From NCBI GenBank assembly GCA_002498605.1, contig DAHY01000009.1, positions 12,949-76,948 of the forward strand: DNA of 64,000 bases, read 5' to 3'. This document shows, one piece after another, positions 44,369 through 52,113 of the stretch. The notes beneath the pieces are model-generated. The model was not told the DNA's origin. It saw only the letters and a list, made by a program, of their open reading frames with translations, and did not search any database. Made by a program: the position numbers and the translations under genes. Numbering within the stretch: position 1 is the first letter of the stretch; every line of letters starts with the position of its first letter. The stretch is from Methanomassiliicoccaceae archaeon UBA404 (GTDB taxonomy: Archaea > Thermoplasmatota > Thermoplasmata > Methanomassiliicoccales > Methanomethylophilaceae).

Positions 44369-44847
44369 TCGTTTGCCTCTTCTTTAATTTTCTTTTCGGC
44401 TTTGGGAAGCAGTGCCGCAAACTCTTCCGCTCTTTCGGAAGATACCGCAACAACGGTATTTTTTGTTCTGAACAAAACTCCCTGCTCGCATCCTGCACAG
44501 GTATAGTATCTGTACTTGTAGTTTCTGAAACTTATGCCCGCATAATTTCTGAGTTCATTCATAACTCCGTAGCGAGTGTCTAGTATTTTCTCAATTCTGT
44601 AACTGCGGGTTTTGAAATATTTTATCACGACTTTATCTTCATACACTTCGGTACTCAGTGTGAATTTCCGAAAGATTATGAAAAACAGAATTGTGATGAC
44701 CGCGAATACGGCGAGCAACCACCAATTGGTCCACCCGAGTATGGCGCTCACAAGAATAAACAGGTCAGTAGGTATAAGTATCGCCATAGTCGCTTTTTCA
44801 ACCGTTTCGGGCACGACTCTCAACCTTTCGCTGAATACGGGTTCCAT
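44365..44847 (-). CDS. Membrane protein with bacterial PH-like (DUF304) domain
   Basis: A 160-residue protein: two adjacent transmembrane helices near residues 20-58, then a PH-like domain with the telltale YRIEKILDTRYGVMNELRNYAGISFRNY segment. The start at 44847 (MEPVFSERLR) is preferred; the frame is open 19 codons earlier. It overlaps the DUF54 gene by 4 bp. Function of this family is unknown. Confidence 0.75.
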   Translation of the reverse strand: MEPVFSERLRVVPETVEKATMAILIPTDLFILVSAILGWTNWWLLAVFAVITILFFIIFRKFTLSTEVYEDKVVIKYFKTRSYRIEKILDTRYGVMNELRNYAGISFRNYKYRYYTCAGCEQGVLFRTKNTVVAVSSERAEEFAALLPKAEKKIKEEANE

Positions 44848-44952
44848 ATTATCCGAATGTTGGTCGGAGTTATTTATTTTCCGCACGGACGCTCCACCTG
44901 GCATGCAAAAAGGGAATGTTTATATCGTACTTCTTTATTGGTCAATATCGTT

Positions 44953-45026
44953 GGGCCCATAGCTTAGCTTGGTGGAGCGTCCGGCTGATAACCGGAAGGT
45001 CATGTGTTCGAATCACATTGGGCCCA
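44953..45026 (+). tRNA. tRNA-Ile (GAT)
   Basis: Acceptor GGGCCCA/TGGGCCC, anticodon stem TCCGG/CCGGA with loop CTGATAA (anticodon GAT), T-arm with TTCGAAT, discriminator A. A TTTATATCG promoter element lies about 30-35 bp upstream. No CCA encoded. Confidence 0.96.
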
Positions 45027-45063
45027 CTCATTTTCATCTGGCATACCTTATTTTTTAGACCAA

Positions 45064-45561
45064 TCACTTCTTACAGACTTCATTTCCGGCCAAAGGCCTG
45101 TGATATTTTCCCGTGACGGATTCAGTCTCTATTCTGTATACCGCCGTAGGAGGTATTTTCGCATCATCCATGCCGGTCTTTCCGGGCATGAGCTTGTCTA
45201 CGACTTTCAGAAGCATTTTCTTCTTTGTTTCCTGATCGTCCACCATCTTGACCTTTCCGCGTATGATTACGGATTCGTAAACTGTGGTTGTGTCGCATGC
45301 CGCCACACCGCAGTTTTCATAACCTGTTCTTTCCCAAACCGTAAAACAGACCCGCGGATCCCTTTTGAGATTTTCGATTTTTTCGCCCAACCTGCGTCCG
45401 TGTATGTAGACGATTCCGTCCATCATCACATAGTTGACGGGTGCGGCGTACGGATAACCGTCTTCACCGTTAGTGGATATAACTCCGACATCGATTCTGT
45501 TCAAAAATTCTGAAATTTCTTTTTCTTTCATGCTGTTTTTCTTCATATTGGGTTGCATCAT
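45064..45561 (-). CDS. FMN-binding split-barrel protein, PPOX/Nim-like
   Basis: A 165-residue flavin-binding split barrel. GVISTNGEDGYPYAAPVNYVMMDGIVYIHG is the typical N-terminal half, followed by RVCFTVWERTG. Relatives include pyridoxamine phosphate oxidase-like reductases and Nim nitroimidazole reductases; the substrate here is unknown. A GAGGTGAT Shine-Dalgarno lies 3-6 nt before two consecutive ATGs, supporting the start. Confidence 0.88.
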   Translation of the reverse strand: MMQPNMKKNSMKEKEISEFLNRIDVGVISTNGEDGYPYAAPVNYVMMDGIVYIHGRRLGEKIENLKRDPRVCFTVWERTGYENCGVAACDTTTVYESVIIRGKVKMVDDQETKKKMLLKVVDKLMPGKTGMDDAKIPPTAVYRIETESVTGKYHRPLAGNEVCKK

Positions 45562-45773
45562 AAATCACCTCTCGGTACTTTAAACGTAAAAGGGTCTGGT
45601 GTAATAAATAGATTTACGATTTTGTGTTTTTTGAAGCGATATTGATGAGATATTTATCGGTTTATAGATCAAAACAAGCAATAATCAATATTTGTTCCAA
45701 TCATGGGATTAAATGTTGTATCTGTTGTTAGAAAGTATGATTGAATCCAATATTGAAACAAAAAAGCTTGTCA
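45562..45773. other. AT-rich intergenic DNA before the tandem RNAs
   Basis: No open reading frame or tRNA seen. Contains runs of A and T with some TATTG-type repeats. Acts as the upstream flank of the RNA described at 45824. Confidence 0.5.
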
Positions 45774-45802
45774 TTGGATGCAACTACAAAAGTTATTTAT
45801 AC
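45774..45802 (+). promoter_or_regulatory. Promoter of structured RNA copy 1
   Basis: A 13-nt element TTGGATGCAACTA (45774-45786) is followed by a TTATTTATACT TATA region. The same element precedes copy 2 (46256-46268), and in both the distance to the base of the RNA's terminal stem is exactly 50 nt. Confidence 0.65.
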
Positions 45803-45823
45803 TAATAATACGTAATATCTATT

Positions 45824-46048
45824 ACACGCGCAGAGATTGCAAAGTTGAAGGATGTGGCTGTTCTTCGGAAAAGTCAACCCGGAAACTTTATGGCCCTGCA
45901 ACGACAAGGACGAAAAGAATGATATTCTTGAGTCATCGTGAAGGATTCCCTACTGGAATCATACGAAGAAACGGAGTGCCTCGGGCGTTTCTAAGGTGAA
46001 ACGCTTTCGGGGAAAATTATACTCGACCTTCGTAAGGTCTGCGCGTGT
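45824..46048 (+). ncRNA. Structured ncRNA, copy 1 of a tandem pair; family not recognised
   Basis: About 225 nt closed by a perfect terminal stem: ACACGCGCAG (45824-45833) with CTGCGCGTGT (46039-46048). Inside are TTGCA/TGCAA (45837-45901), GTTGA/TCAAC (45844-45878) with a TTCG-type loop, AAGAAT/ATTCTT (45915-45929), GATTCC/GGAATC (45944-45960), a long hairpin CCTCG...CGGGG (45979-46012) and GACCTT/AAGGTC (46025-46039). No good open frame. It is not RNase P, SRP or tmRNA by any signature I can find. T-rich sequence follows. Confidence 0.75.
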
Positions 46049-46255
46049 GATGCGGTTGTTTTGTTTATTTTTGTAATACTGATTATTCTGTTCAAAATCT
46101 AATTCAATGTCAATCGTTTTTGAGCATGCTCAGAAAGTATTCATCTCTTGTTTATTATCTGCGTTTAATGACTTTATATTTTTGAGATTCTGATTTCTGA
46201 AAAGATCTGATTTATCCTATCCGTATTGTGGGCGCATCCGGTTTTCAAAATACTG

Positions 46256-46287
46256 TTGGATGCAACTAAGAAAGATACTTATATTGT
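46256..46287 (+). promoter_or_regulatory. Promoter of structured RNA copy 2
   Basis: TTGGATGCAACTA (46256-46268) and an ATACTTATATTG TATA region, matching the copy 1 promoter in order and spacing. Confidence 0.65.
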
Positions 46288-46305
46288 GTATCTCGTACTA
46301 ACTTG

Positions 46306-46547
46306 TGCACGCGCAGAGATCGCAATAAGCAAGTAGGATTGAGCCCGGTTCTGTGCGGAATCTTTGGCTCAAAAATCTGAATGTTGCGAACCCTGTTTAG
46401 ACAATCGACGACAGAATTGGAACGGTCGAACGGAATTGAAACGAGATTTCCCACTGGAATCACGCGATGATTCATGCCCCTCGAACGTTCCTGGAAGAAC
46501 GGATCGGGGGAGTAAGTTCTGAGTCATCGTGGCACTCTGCGCGTGCA
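46306..46547 (+). ncRNA. Structured ncRNA, copy 2 of a tandem pair; family not recognised
   Basis: About 240 nt closed by a perfect 13-bp stem: TGCACGCGCAGAG (46306-46318) with CTCTGCGCGTGCA (46535-46547). Inner stems parallel copy 1 with different bases: TCGCAA/TTGCGA (46320-46389), TTGAGCC/GGCTCAA (46339-46372), a GATTTCC-cact-GGAATC hairpin, and a CCCC...GGGG hairpin. The 15-nt motif TTCTGAGTCATCGTG also occurs in copy 1 (with one extra T) but at a different place. Paired changes in equivalent stems support a conserved RNA fold. Confidence 0.75.
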
Positions 46548-46668
46548 GTGAGCCTTACGTTCAGACCTGTCATTCAGTTCTTGTATATAGTATGATTCAT
46601 AAAAAGTCGGCTTCAGACCGCAAGAAATGAAAATATTGTAAAAAGTTTAAATTTATACTATAACGGCC

Positions 46669-48447
46669 TCAAACGTTTTCTCTCCAACCCTCTGTTGCGT
46701 AATTATCAAGATAATGACTGTGCGTTAACGGCACCCAGACGGCAACGCTAAGGTCTATATGGCCATATGCCAAACCGGCATACATCGGCCCCACATCACT
46801 TTCTTTTAAATTTACCGTGTACCCCAATTCTTCCAACAGGTGCATTAACACAGTAGAAGATCCGACGGCGCAGGCCCAATTTACCAATCCGATATCGATG
46901 TGACCTCGATTGTTTTTATATTCAAGATCTCCCAGCCATCGATTCTTGACGGATTCGTTTTTGTCAAGCCACATTTCCGTGGCCCGCTGGACACTTACAT
47001 CCTCGTCTTCAATGAATGCCAGCAGATCGTTCAATTCATCGATGGAATATGTATATCTCGATAATAAATCCGCAAGATCCTTATCCGATTCCAGTAGTCC
47101 GTTTCTTGTCCAGGATTGAATGGATTCGGCATCTCCGTAAACACCTAAGTCATCATCCAGGCAGATCATGTCGTATTTTCCTATTGCCCAATGAGGATCC
47201 CATAAAGTAACAACGATACAATCTTTATTTTTGTATGCGGCATCGAGAGTGGAAAGCATACCAGCTTCCGAACTTGATTGAAGCTTATAATTCAGATCGT
47301 AGTATTCTATGGCCGTACCGGTTATCTCCATGATGCCGGCTCCGGCGTCAATGCCTATGATGGTACCGCCTAACTTATCGTTGTGAGCATTGAGATCCGA
47401 TATTCCGGTTATTTTCAGTTGGTTAAAAGTATATTGAGTAATGTACAAACCCATCCCGGCTTCTTTATCGATGACGTTGCCTGCATAGGTTATCGGTTCG
47501 GACTCATCACTTTCCAAAAAGAATGCACCGGCGCCGACTACAAGCAACATCGCAATTGCAACGGCACCGACTTTCAGAGTTCGGTTTCCGTTCTTGGTTT
47601 TTCTTTTCTCGGAACTGAAAGCCTTCGGTTCGGATTTTGTGAAAGACTGTGTCAATCTGTCTAATGTTACTGCAATCAATACAATGGACAAACCCGCTTC
47701 GAATCCTATACCGACATCGATTCTGCTCAATGCATAAACTATGTCTCCTCCGAGGCCGCCTCCGCCGATCATTGCGGCTATGACCACCATTGACAGCGAC
47801 AGCATAATGCACTGGTTAATTCCGGTCATTATCGAAGGCATAGCAATAGGAAGTTGAATTTTGGTCAATTTATGCCATGTTGTGGAACCGAATGCATCTG
47901 CAACCTCGTTCATTTCTTCGGGAACCTGTCTTATGCCAAGATTCGTTAAACGGACAACCGGAGGCATCGCGAATATTACTGTTGCAATAACTCCGGGTAC
48001 GATTCCCAGTCCAAAGAATATCACTGCCGGAATCAAATAGACAAAAGCCGGCATTGTCTGCATAAAGTCCATCAGAGCTTTGACGAAAGAATTGGATTTT
48101 TCGCTTCCCGAAGCCCAAATACCCAAAGGTATGGCAAGGACAACCGCCACTATCGTGGAAACGATGACCATGTTGAGTGTGATCATCGAACTTTCCCAGT
48201 AACCCATGTAATAAATAAGATAAAACGAAGCTCCGATAAATAACGGCATCACTAAACGTTTTGTTATCAAAACCGAGATGAATATCAGAATTATGATAAA
48301 CACCAAAGGATCCGGATAATTGAGGATATTCCCGATAATCCGAAGAAAGCCGTCTAAAATATTGCTCAGAAGGTTTAACAGGCCTCCGAGATAAGTTTCA
48401 ATCCAATCCACTGCGAATTCTGCCGCTTTTCCTATTACGGAAGTCAT
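46669..48447 (-). CDS. OpuA-type ABC transporter, permease fused to substrate-binding domain
   Basis: A 592-residue fusion for uptake of glycine betaine or a similar compatible solute. Residues about 1-285 are the permease with about six to seven membrane segments and the EAA-type loop (ADAFGSTTWHKLTKIQLPIAMPS). Residues about 310-592 are an OpuAC-like binding domain with its three Trp motifs (LWDPHWA, LVNWACAV, VAVWVPLTHSHY), but in permuted order: the lobe that normally comes first (HIDIGLVNWA...WVPLTHSHYLDNY) is at residues 516-592, the protein's C-terminus. Coupled (ATGA) to the ATPase gene. Confidence 0.9.
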   Translation of the reverse strand: MTSVIGKAAEFAVDWIETYLGGLLNLLSNILDGFLRIIGNILNYPDPLVFIIILIFISVLITKRLVMPLFIGASFYLIYYMGYWESSMITLNMVIVSTIVAVVLAIPLGIWASGSEKSNSFVKALMDFMQTMPAFVYLIPAVIFFGLGIVPGVIATVIFAMPPVVRLTNLGIRQVPEEMNEVADAFGSTTWHKLTKIQLPIAMPSIMTGINQCIMLSLSMVVIAAMIGGGGLGGDIVYALSRIDVGIGFEAGLSIVLIAVTLDRLTQSFTKSEPKAFSSEKRKTKNGNRTLKVGAVAIAMLLVVGAGAFFLESDESEPITYAGNVIDKEAGMGLYITQYTFNQLKITGISDLNAHNDKLGGTIIGIDAGAGIMEITGTAIEYYDLNYKLQSSSEAGMLSTLDAAYKNKDCIVVTLWDPHWAIGKYDMICLDDDLGVYGDAESIQSWTRNGLLESDKDLADLLSRYTYSIDELNDLLAFIEDEDVSVQRATEMWLDKNESVKNRWLGDLEYKNNRGHIDIGLVNWACAVGSSTVLMHLLEELGYTVNLKESDVGPMYAGLAYGHIDLSVAVWVPLTHSHYLDNYATEGWRENV

Positions 48448-49838
48448 TCGGTTACGCCTCCGTTAAGAGTATCGGCCGCCACGGAGGGACTCACGGTTCC
48501 CAGGAAAAGACCCGTATCGGATACTACTGGTATGGGGAAATCGGTAGTAACCATAATCTGGATAACATCACTCATAGGAGCATCGGGACCGACAGTCGGC
48601 ATTTCCACGACTATGTCCGATAAATCCTGTTCTCCGGCTTTTACGGCTCGAAGAACATCGTCCGATTCCACCCGGCCCAAGAAACGGTTATGTCTGTCAA
48701 TAACAAGCATGTCGTTTCTGTCAAGACGATCCATTATTCTCAGTGCGGTTCTCGGTCCCTGGGTAACATACAGCAGGTTTCTGGGTCTTCTCATGAATAT
48801 TTCGGCGGTAAGAACCTTTGTTCTGTCGACTTCCTTTACGAAACGGCTTACGTATTCGTCGGCAGGATTCTGAAGTATGTCTTCGGCCCGGCCGATTTGA
48901 ACGATTTTACCGTCTTTCATCAAAGCGATACGGTCTCCGAGCTTCAGGGCCTCATCCAGATCGTGTGTGACGAATAAAACGGTTTTACCGAGTTTCGATT
49001 GAATTTTTACGATCTCGTCCTGCATATCATTACGTATCAAAGGATCCAATGCACTGAACGCTTCATCCATGAACAGGATGTCGGGATCGGTAGCCAACGC
49101 GCGGGCCAATCCCACTCTCTGTTTCATGCCTCCGCTAAGGTCGGAAGGCATGCTTTCTTCGTATCCCGCAAGTCCGACCAAATCTATTGCTTCTTTGGAT
49201 TTCTCAAGACGTTTTGCTTCAGGCACGCCCTGCATCTCCAATCCGTATGCAACGTTATTGATAACGTTCCTGTGGGGTATCAGTGCAAAATTCTGGAATA
49301 CCATGGACATTTTCTTTCTTCTTGCAATGCGGAGATCATTCTCGTCAAGAGCAGTGAAATCCAATCCGTCTATTATGACACGGCCGGAGGTAGGTTCAAT
49401 CAAACGATTCATACAGCGTTCCAAAGTTGACTTTCCTGAACCGGAAAGTCCCATCAAAACGAAAATTTCGCCTTCCAGAATATTAAAAGAGACGTCGTAG
49501 AGCCCAACATTATGAGATGTTCTGTTCTGAACTTCTTCTTTGTCATACCCCCTTTCAAGGAGTTTGAGGGCTTCTTCGGGACGCCGTCCGTAAATTTTGG
49601 ATAAATTTTGAACCTGTATCATAATGCGGTTGCCTTCGGAATCTACCGGAGTCTCCGCTCCCGCAAAGATATCCTCGGCGGTACGTCCTTCTTTTCTGAC
49701 GGGACGGTATTTTTTTGTGAGGTTTTTGACGGAACCCTTTACCCGGACTCCGATCTTATGCATATTTGTTGATAAAGCCTCATTGAACTTGTCATCCAAG
49801 GCCTTAATCGGTCTTTTTGTTGTTATCTTTGAGGACAT
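48444..49838 (-). CDS. OpuA-type ABC transporter ATPase with C-terminal CBS pair
   Basis: A 464-residue ATPase. An N-terminal extension of about 70 residues is followed by the nucleotide-binding domain: Walker A GLSGSGKST, signature LSGGMKQR, Walker B ILFMDEAFSALD, switch His in VTHDLDEALKLGD. Residues about 345-460 form two CBS motifs, which in OpuA act as ionic-strength sensors. This points to osmotically controlled uptake of betaine-like solutes. GGAGATGA lies before the ATG; a long structured leader lies upstream. Confidence 0.93.
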   Translation of the reverse strand: MSSKITTKRPIKALDDKFNEALSTNMHKIGVRVKGSVKNLTKKYRPVRKEGRTAEDIFAGAETPVDSEGNRIMIQVQNLSKIYGRRPEEALKLLERGYDKEEVQNRTSHNVGLYDVSFNILEGEIFVLMGLSGSGKSTLERCMNRLIEPTSGRVIIDGLDFTALDENDLRIARRKKMSMVFQNFALIPHRNVINNVAYGLEMQGVPEAKRLEKSKEAIDLVGLAGYEESMPSDLSGGMKQRVGLARALATDPDILFMDEAFSALDPLIRNDMQDEIVKIQSKLGKTVLFVTHDLDEALKLGDRIALMKDGKIVQIGRAEDILQNPADEYVSRFVKEVDRTKVLTAEIFMRRPRNLLYVTQGPRTALRIMDRLDRNDMLVIDRHNRFLGRVESDDVLRAVKAGEQDLSDIVVEMPTVGPDAPMSDVIQIMVTTDFPIPVVSDTGLFLGTVSPSVAADTLNGGVTE

Positions 49839-49869
49839 TATTTGTCATCTCCGAAATTCGAACAATGTT

Positions 49870-50090
49870 CGGTACCGATTTCTTAAGCGCATACGCTGAA
49901 GAAATCCAACAATGTTAGTCGCAGGATCAACCCACGGATTGAATTCCATGGGGATTTCTTAGCGTATGAGCGGACGGGCACCCGTATTGTGCGGGATGCG
50001 GAGCGTCCTATTTTCTGATCGGCACGAATCTGCTCCGAACTCAGGACGCAAACAGATACAGAATACCTGTTTTCGTCAAGGCGTGCTTTG
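49870..50090 (-). ncRNA. Long structured leader or ncRNA upstream of the OpuA operon
   Basis: A TATA box on the minus strand (AATTTATATA, about 50106-50116) would start a transcript near 50085, leaving about 250 nt before the ATPase ATG. Read on the plus strand, the stems are 49890-49907 with 49952-49968 (17 bp, one bulge; CATACGCT...AGCGTATG), GCGTCCT/AGGACGC (50003-50049), and a GCA-CCCG/CGGG-a-TGC hairpin (49978-49999). AACAATGTT occurs at 49861 and 49909. It may be a regulatory leader or an independent RNA; no known riboswitch is recognised. Confidence 0.55.
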
Positions 50091-50119
50091 CCACACTCAG
50101 CATCATATATAAATTATAG

Positions 50120-50480
50120 GGTTTTTTGGTATTTTCGCCGATATTCCGGCTATCCAGTTAAAACAACCGACTTATCGTTATGTGTATATTCAATCGTGAT
50201 TTGATTTTTGTAAATGTATAAAATCCTTATTTTCTCGCATTAATTTTTAATTGCGTTAAACGTATTAACAGACGTACGTTGTTTGATGTAATAAAATTGC
50301 AGTGAGATAAATCCGGGAATACCCAATAAAACGTTGTTTGATGTATTGAATTCATAAAATGTCTTGATTCAATGTCGAATATACTGTCAAATGTACGATT
50401 ATGAAAATCAACTTAATTCGCGTATATTTTACGTTAAAAGCAGTGAATGAGTAAATTTAATACGAAAATCGTAGAATAGT
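50120..50480. other. AT-rich gene-free DNA with a 15-bp direct repeat
   Basis: No gene found. ACGTTGTTTGATGTA occurs at 50276-50290 and again at 50331-50345, 55 bp apart. Further variants of the ACGTTAAA type are scattered nearby. Too few copies for a CRISPR array. Confidence 0.5.
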
Positions 50481-50514
50481 TGAGTTTATATACAATGAAC
50501 ACGTTAGTATGTTC

Positions 50515-50716
50515 TGAGGTGAGACCCAATTTCAAAACGCAAAGTAACTAAGATCTGCGGCGAGGACATGAACGGAGTAACGTATCCCTTGGTAGAGAAA
50601 TGGCCGGTTGGTACCTCTCGATGGGATTGATGCTCACATCGTGTCTGTAAGACTCGACTGATGACCGCGACAAACCCCTGCCGCGAGGCAGGGCACTTAC
50701 CTCCATGGGCTTTTTT
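50515..50716 (+). ncRNA. Candidate small RNA with its own promoter and terminator
   Basis: A TTTATATAC TATA box (50485-50493) predicts a start near 50515. Predicted stems: GCGG/CCGC (50557-50668) enclosing ATCCC/GGGAT (50584-50627), GATG/CATC (50629-50640) and GTCT/AGAC (50643-50653). The RNA ends with a 7-bp hairpin CCCTGCC-gcga-GGCAGGG (50676-50693) and a T6 tract (50711-50716). The downstream gene at 50785 has its own TATA box, so this looks like an independent RNA. TGATGA and CTGA motifs could be C/D-box-like, but the spacing is not convincing. Confidence 0.6.
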
Positions 50717-50784
50717 CTGCATATTGCTTTTTCTGTATGTTCAATCGTAACGATTCAATATAACCGTAACAATCTTTATTTGCT

Positions 50785-51528
50785 ATGGACGAAGGGATTC
50801 GTGAGAAAATATCTGAAATATGGCCGTACTTTACTGTTGCCGATGCCACAGCATGGGATACGGATCCGTTTGTTTCGTCTTTGATTCCGTCTTCGCAAAG
50901 ACCTAAATCCATATTGCCTTCGGCCAAATCGGTAATTGTTGTAAGGACTCCGGTGTCTCCGACGATACTGCATACAGCCCCTTCAATCTTTTACAAAGAA
51001 CATTACAAAACACTCAATATACAATTGGATTTGATTGCTCAGCAAATCGCAACCCTTTTGGATGCCGAAGGATTCGATGCCGTTCCGGTTGCCCGGGACG
51101 GATATCAAGGCATCAGAGGATTGAAAGAAGATTCCTCTTCTTTTTTTTCACACCGTCACGCCGCGTACCTTTCCGGATTGGGAACTTTCGGATTGAACAA
51201 TACCTTATTGACAAAAACCCATGGACCCAGAGTCAGACTGACGTCCATAATAACCTCGGCTGAACTGAAACCGGGAACACCGTTGAAGGAAGATATATGC
51301 ATAAAATGCGGAAAGTGCGTTTCATCTTGCCCTGCAAATGCTTTGAACGGCGATATGTACCCCGGCGGATTGGATAAAATGTCATGCGTCGGCAGAACCG
51401 AAAAACTGGCCGAAAGAGGAATCACCCCCTGCGGAATATGCATAGCAGTCTGCCCCATAGGAAAAAGAGTCATTCCGCCTTCCGAAGAATTTGTGAAATC
51501 GGTTCAAAAATATGAGCTTAGAAACTGA
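50785..51528 (+). CDS. 4Fe-4S protein resembling epoxyqueuosine reductase (QueG-like)
   Basis: A 247-residue protein with the QueG-like order: an N-terminal region, GYQGIRGLKEDSSSFFSHRHAAYLSGLGTFGLN, then CIKCGKCVSSCPANAL and a second cluster CVGRTEKL...CGICIAVCP. That makes two [4Fe-4S] clusters. It is shorter than QueG and lacks the HEAT-like C-terminus, so it may be a related cobalamin- or Fe-S-dependent reductase, not true QueG. A CAATATAACC TATA box about 25 bp upstream implies a leaderless start at the ATG. Confidence 0.8.
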   Translation: MDEGIREKISEIWPYFTVADATAWDTDPFVSSLIPSSQRPKSILPSAKSVIVVRTPVSPTILHTAPSIFYKEHYKTLNIQLDLIAQQIATLLDAEGFDAVPVARDGYQGIRGLKEDSSSFFSHRHAAYLSGLGTFGLNNTLLTKTHGPRVRLTSIITSAELKPGTPLKEDICIKCGKCVSSCPANALNGDMYPGGLDKMSCVGRTEKLAERGITPCGICIAVCPIGKRVIPPSEEFVKSVQKYELRN

Positions 51529-51638
51529 ATTCATGGACAATCGTGTTGTTTTCCATGGACATAACAATTATAAAATTTAGTAAATGAGAATAACAATGAT
51601 TAATAAGTATTATATAGTATAACCAATATGTTATAAAC

Positions 51639-51914
51639 ATGTCTTTGCAGTGGTTTCAAGGTGCCAGTGAGGAAGAATACGCCCTGACTGTCTACAGATT
51701 ACAGGAGAAATGCGGTTTAACCTTCAGAGAAGCGATTGCCGTGTTGAACCCCAATCATTTTTTCGGAAGCCTTGCCGAACAATGGGACATAACCAAGGAA
51801 GCGGTCCATAACCTCAACAGACGCGGATGGGACAAAGTTTGGAACACGGTGGGCGAAGAAAATTGGGATGCCGTTGACGAACTTGTGCCAACTTGTTTCA
51901 CTCATTCGTTCTAA
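51639..51914 (+). CDS. Small HTH-like protein, 91 residues
   Basis: A 91-residue protein with a helical pattern resembling a helix-turn-helix (FGSLAEQWDITKEAVHNLNRRGWDKV). No family recognised. It has an AT-rich TATA-type upstream region (ATTATATAGTATAACC around 51610). Probably DNA-binding, with low certainty. Confidence 0.6.
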   Translation: MSLQWFQGASEEEYALTVYRLQEKCGLTFREAIAVLNPNHFFGSLAEQWDITKEAVHNLNRRGWDKVWNTVGEENWDAVDELVPTCFTHSF

Positions 51915-51987
51915 AAAAACCATAATCGGATGATTATATGTCATATTCGCTTTTTCTCGCGATACTATTACAGGTCTGGAATGGTGA

Positions 51988-52063
51988 TGGTGGGCCCGCC
52001 CGGATTTGAACCGGAGTCAATAGCTCCCGAAGCTACTAGCATACCAAGCTAACCCACGGGCCC
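51988..52063 (-). tRNA. tRNA-Pro (CGG)
   Basis: Cloverleaf on the minus strand: acceptor GGGCCCG/CGGGCCC, anticodon stem GTAGC/GCTAT with loop TTCGGGA (anticodon CGG), T-arm TTCAAAT, discriminator A. Unlike the other two tRNA genes here, CCA directly follows the discriminator (51988-51990), so CCA may be encoded. Confidence 0.93.
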
Positions 52064-52113
52064 AGTGCTCTGATGTATCAGGCACTATGATTAATACATT
52101 TGCTTTGAAGACT

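Noticed and set aside
45824..46547. RNase P RNA, SRP RNA or tmRNA as identity of the tandem RNAs
   Set aside because: None of the universally conserved segments of those RNAs (such as the RNase P GAGGAAAGTC region) is present, and two copies side by side would be unusual.
50276..50345. CRISPR array
   Set aside because: Only two repeats of 15 bp and no cas genes; nothing else in the window looks like an array.
50660..50690. C/D box sRNA at the 50.6 kb element
   Set aside because: TGATGA and CTGA motifs overlap each other and lack the normal spacing of paired C/D and C'/D' boxes.
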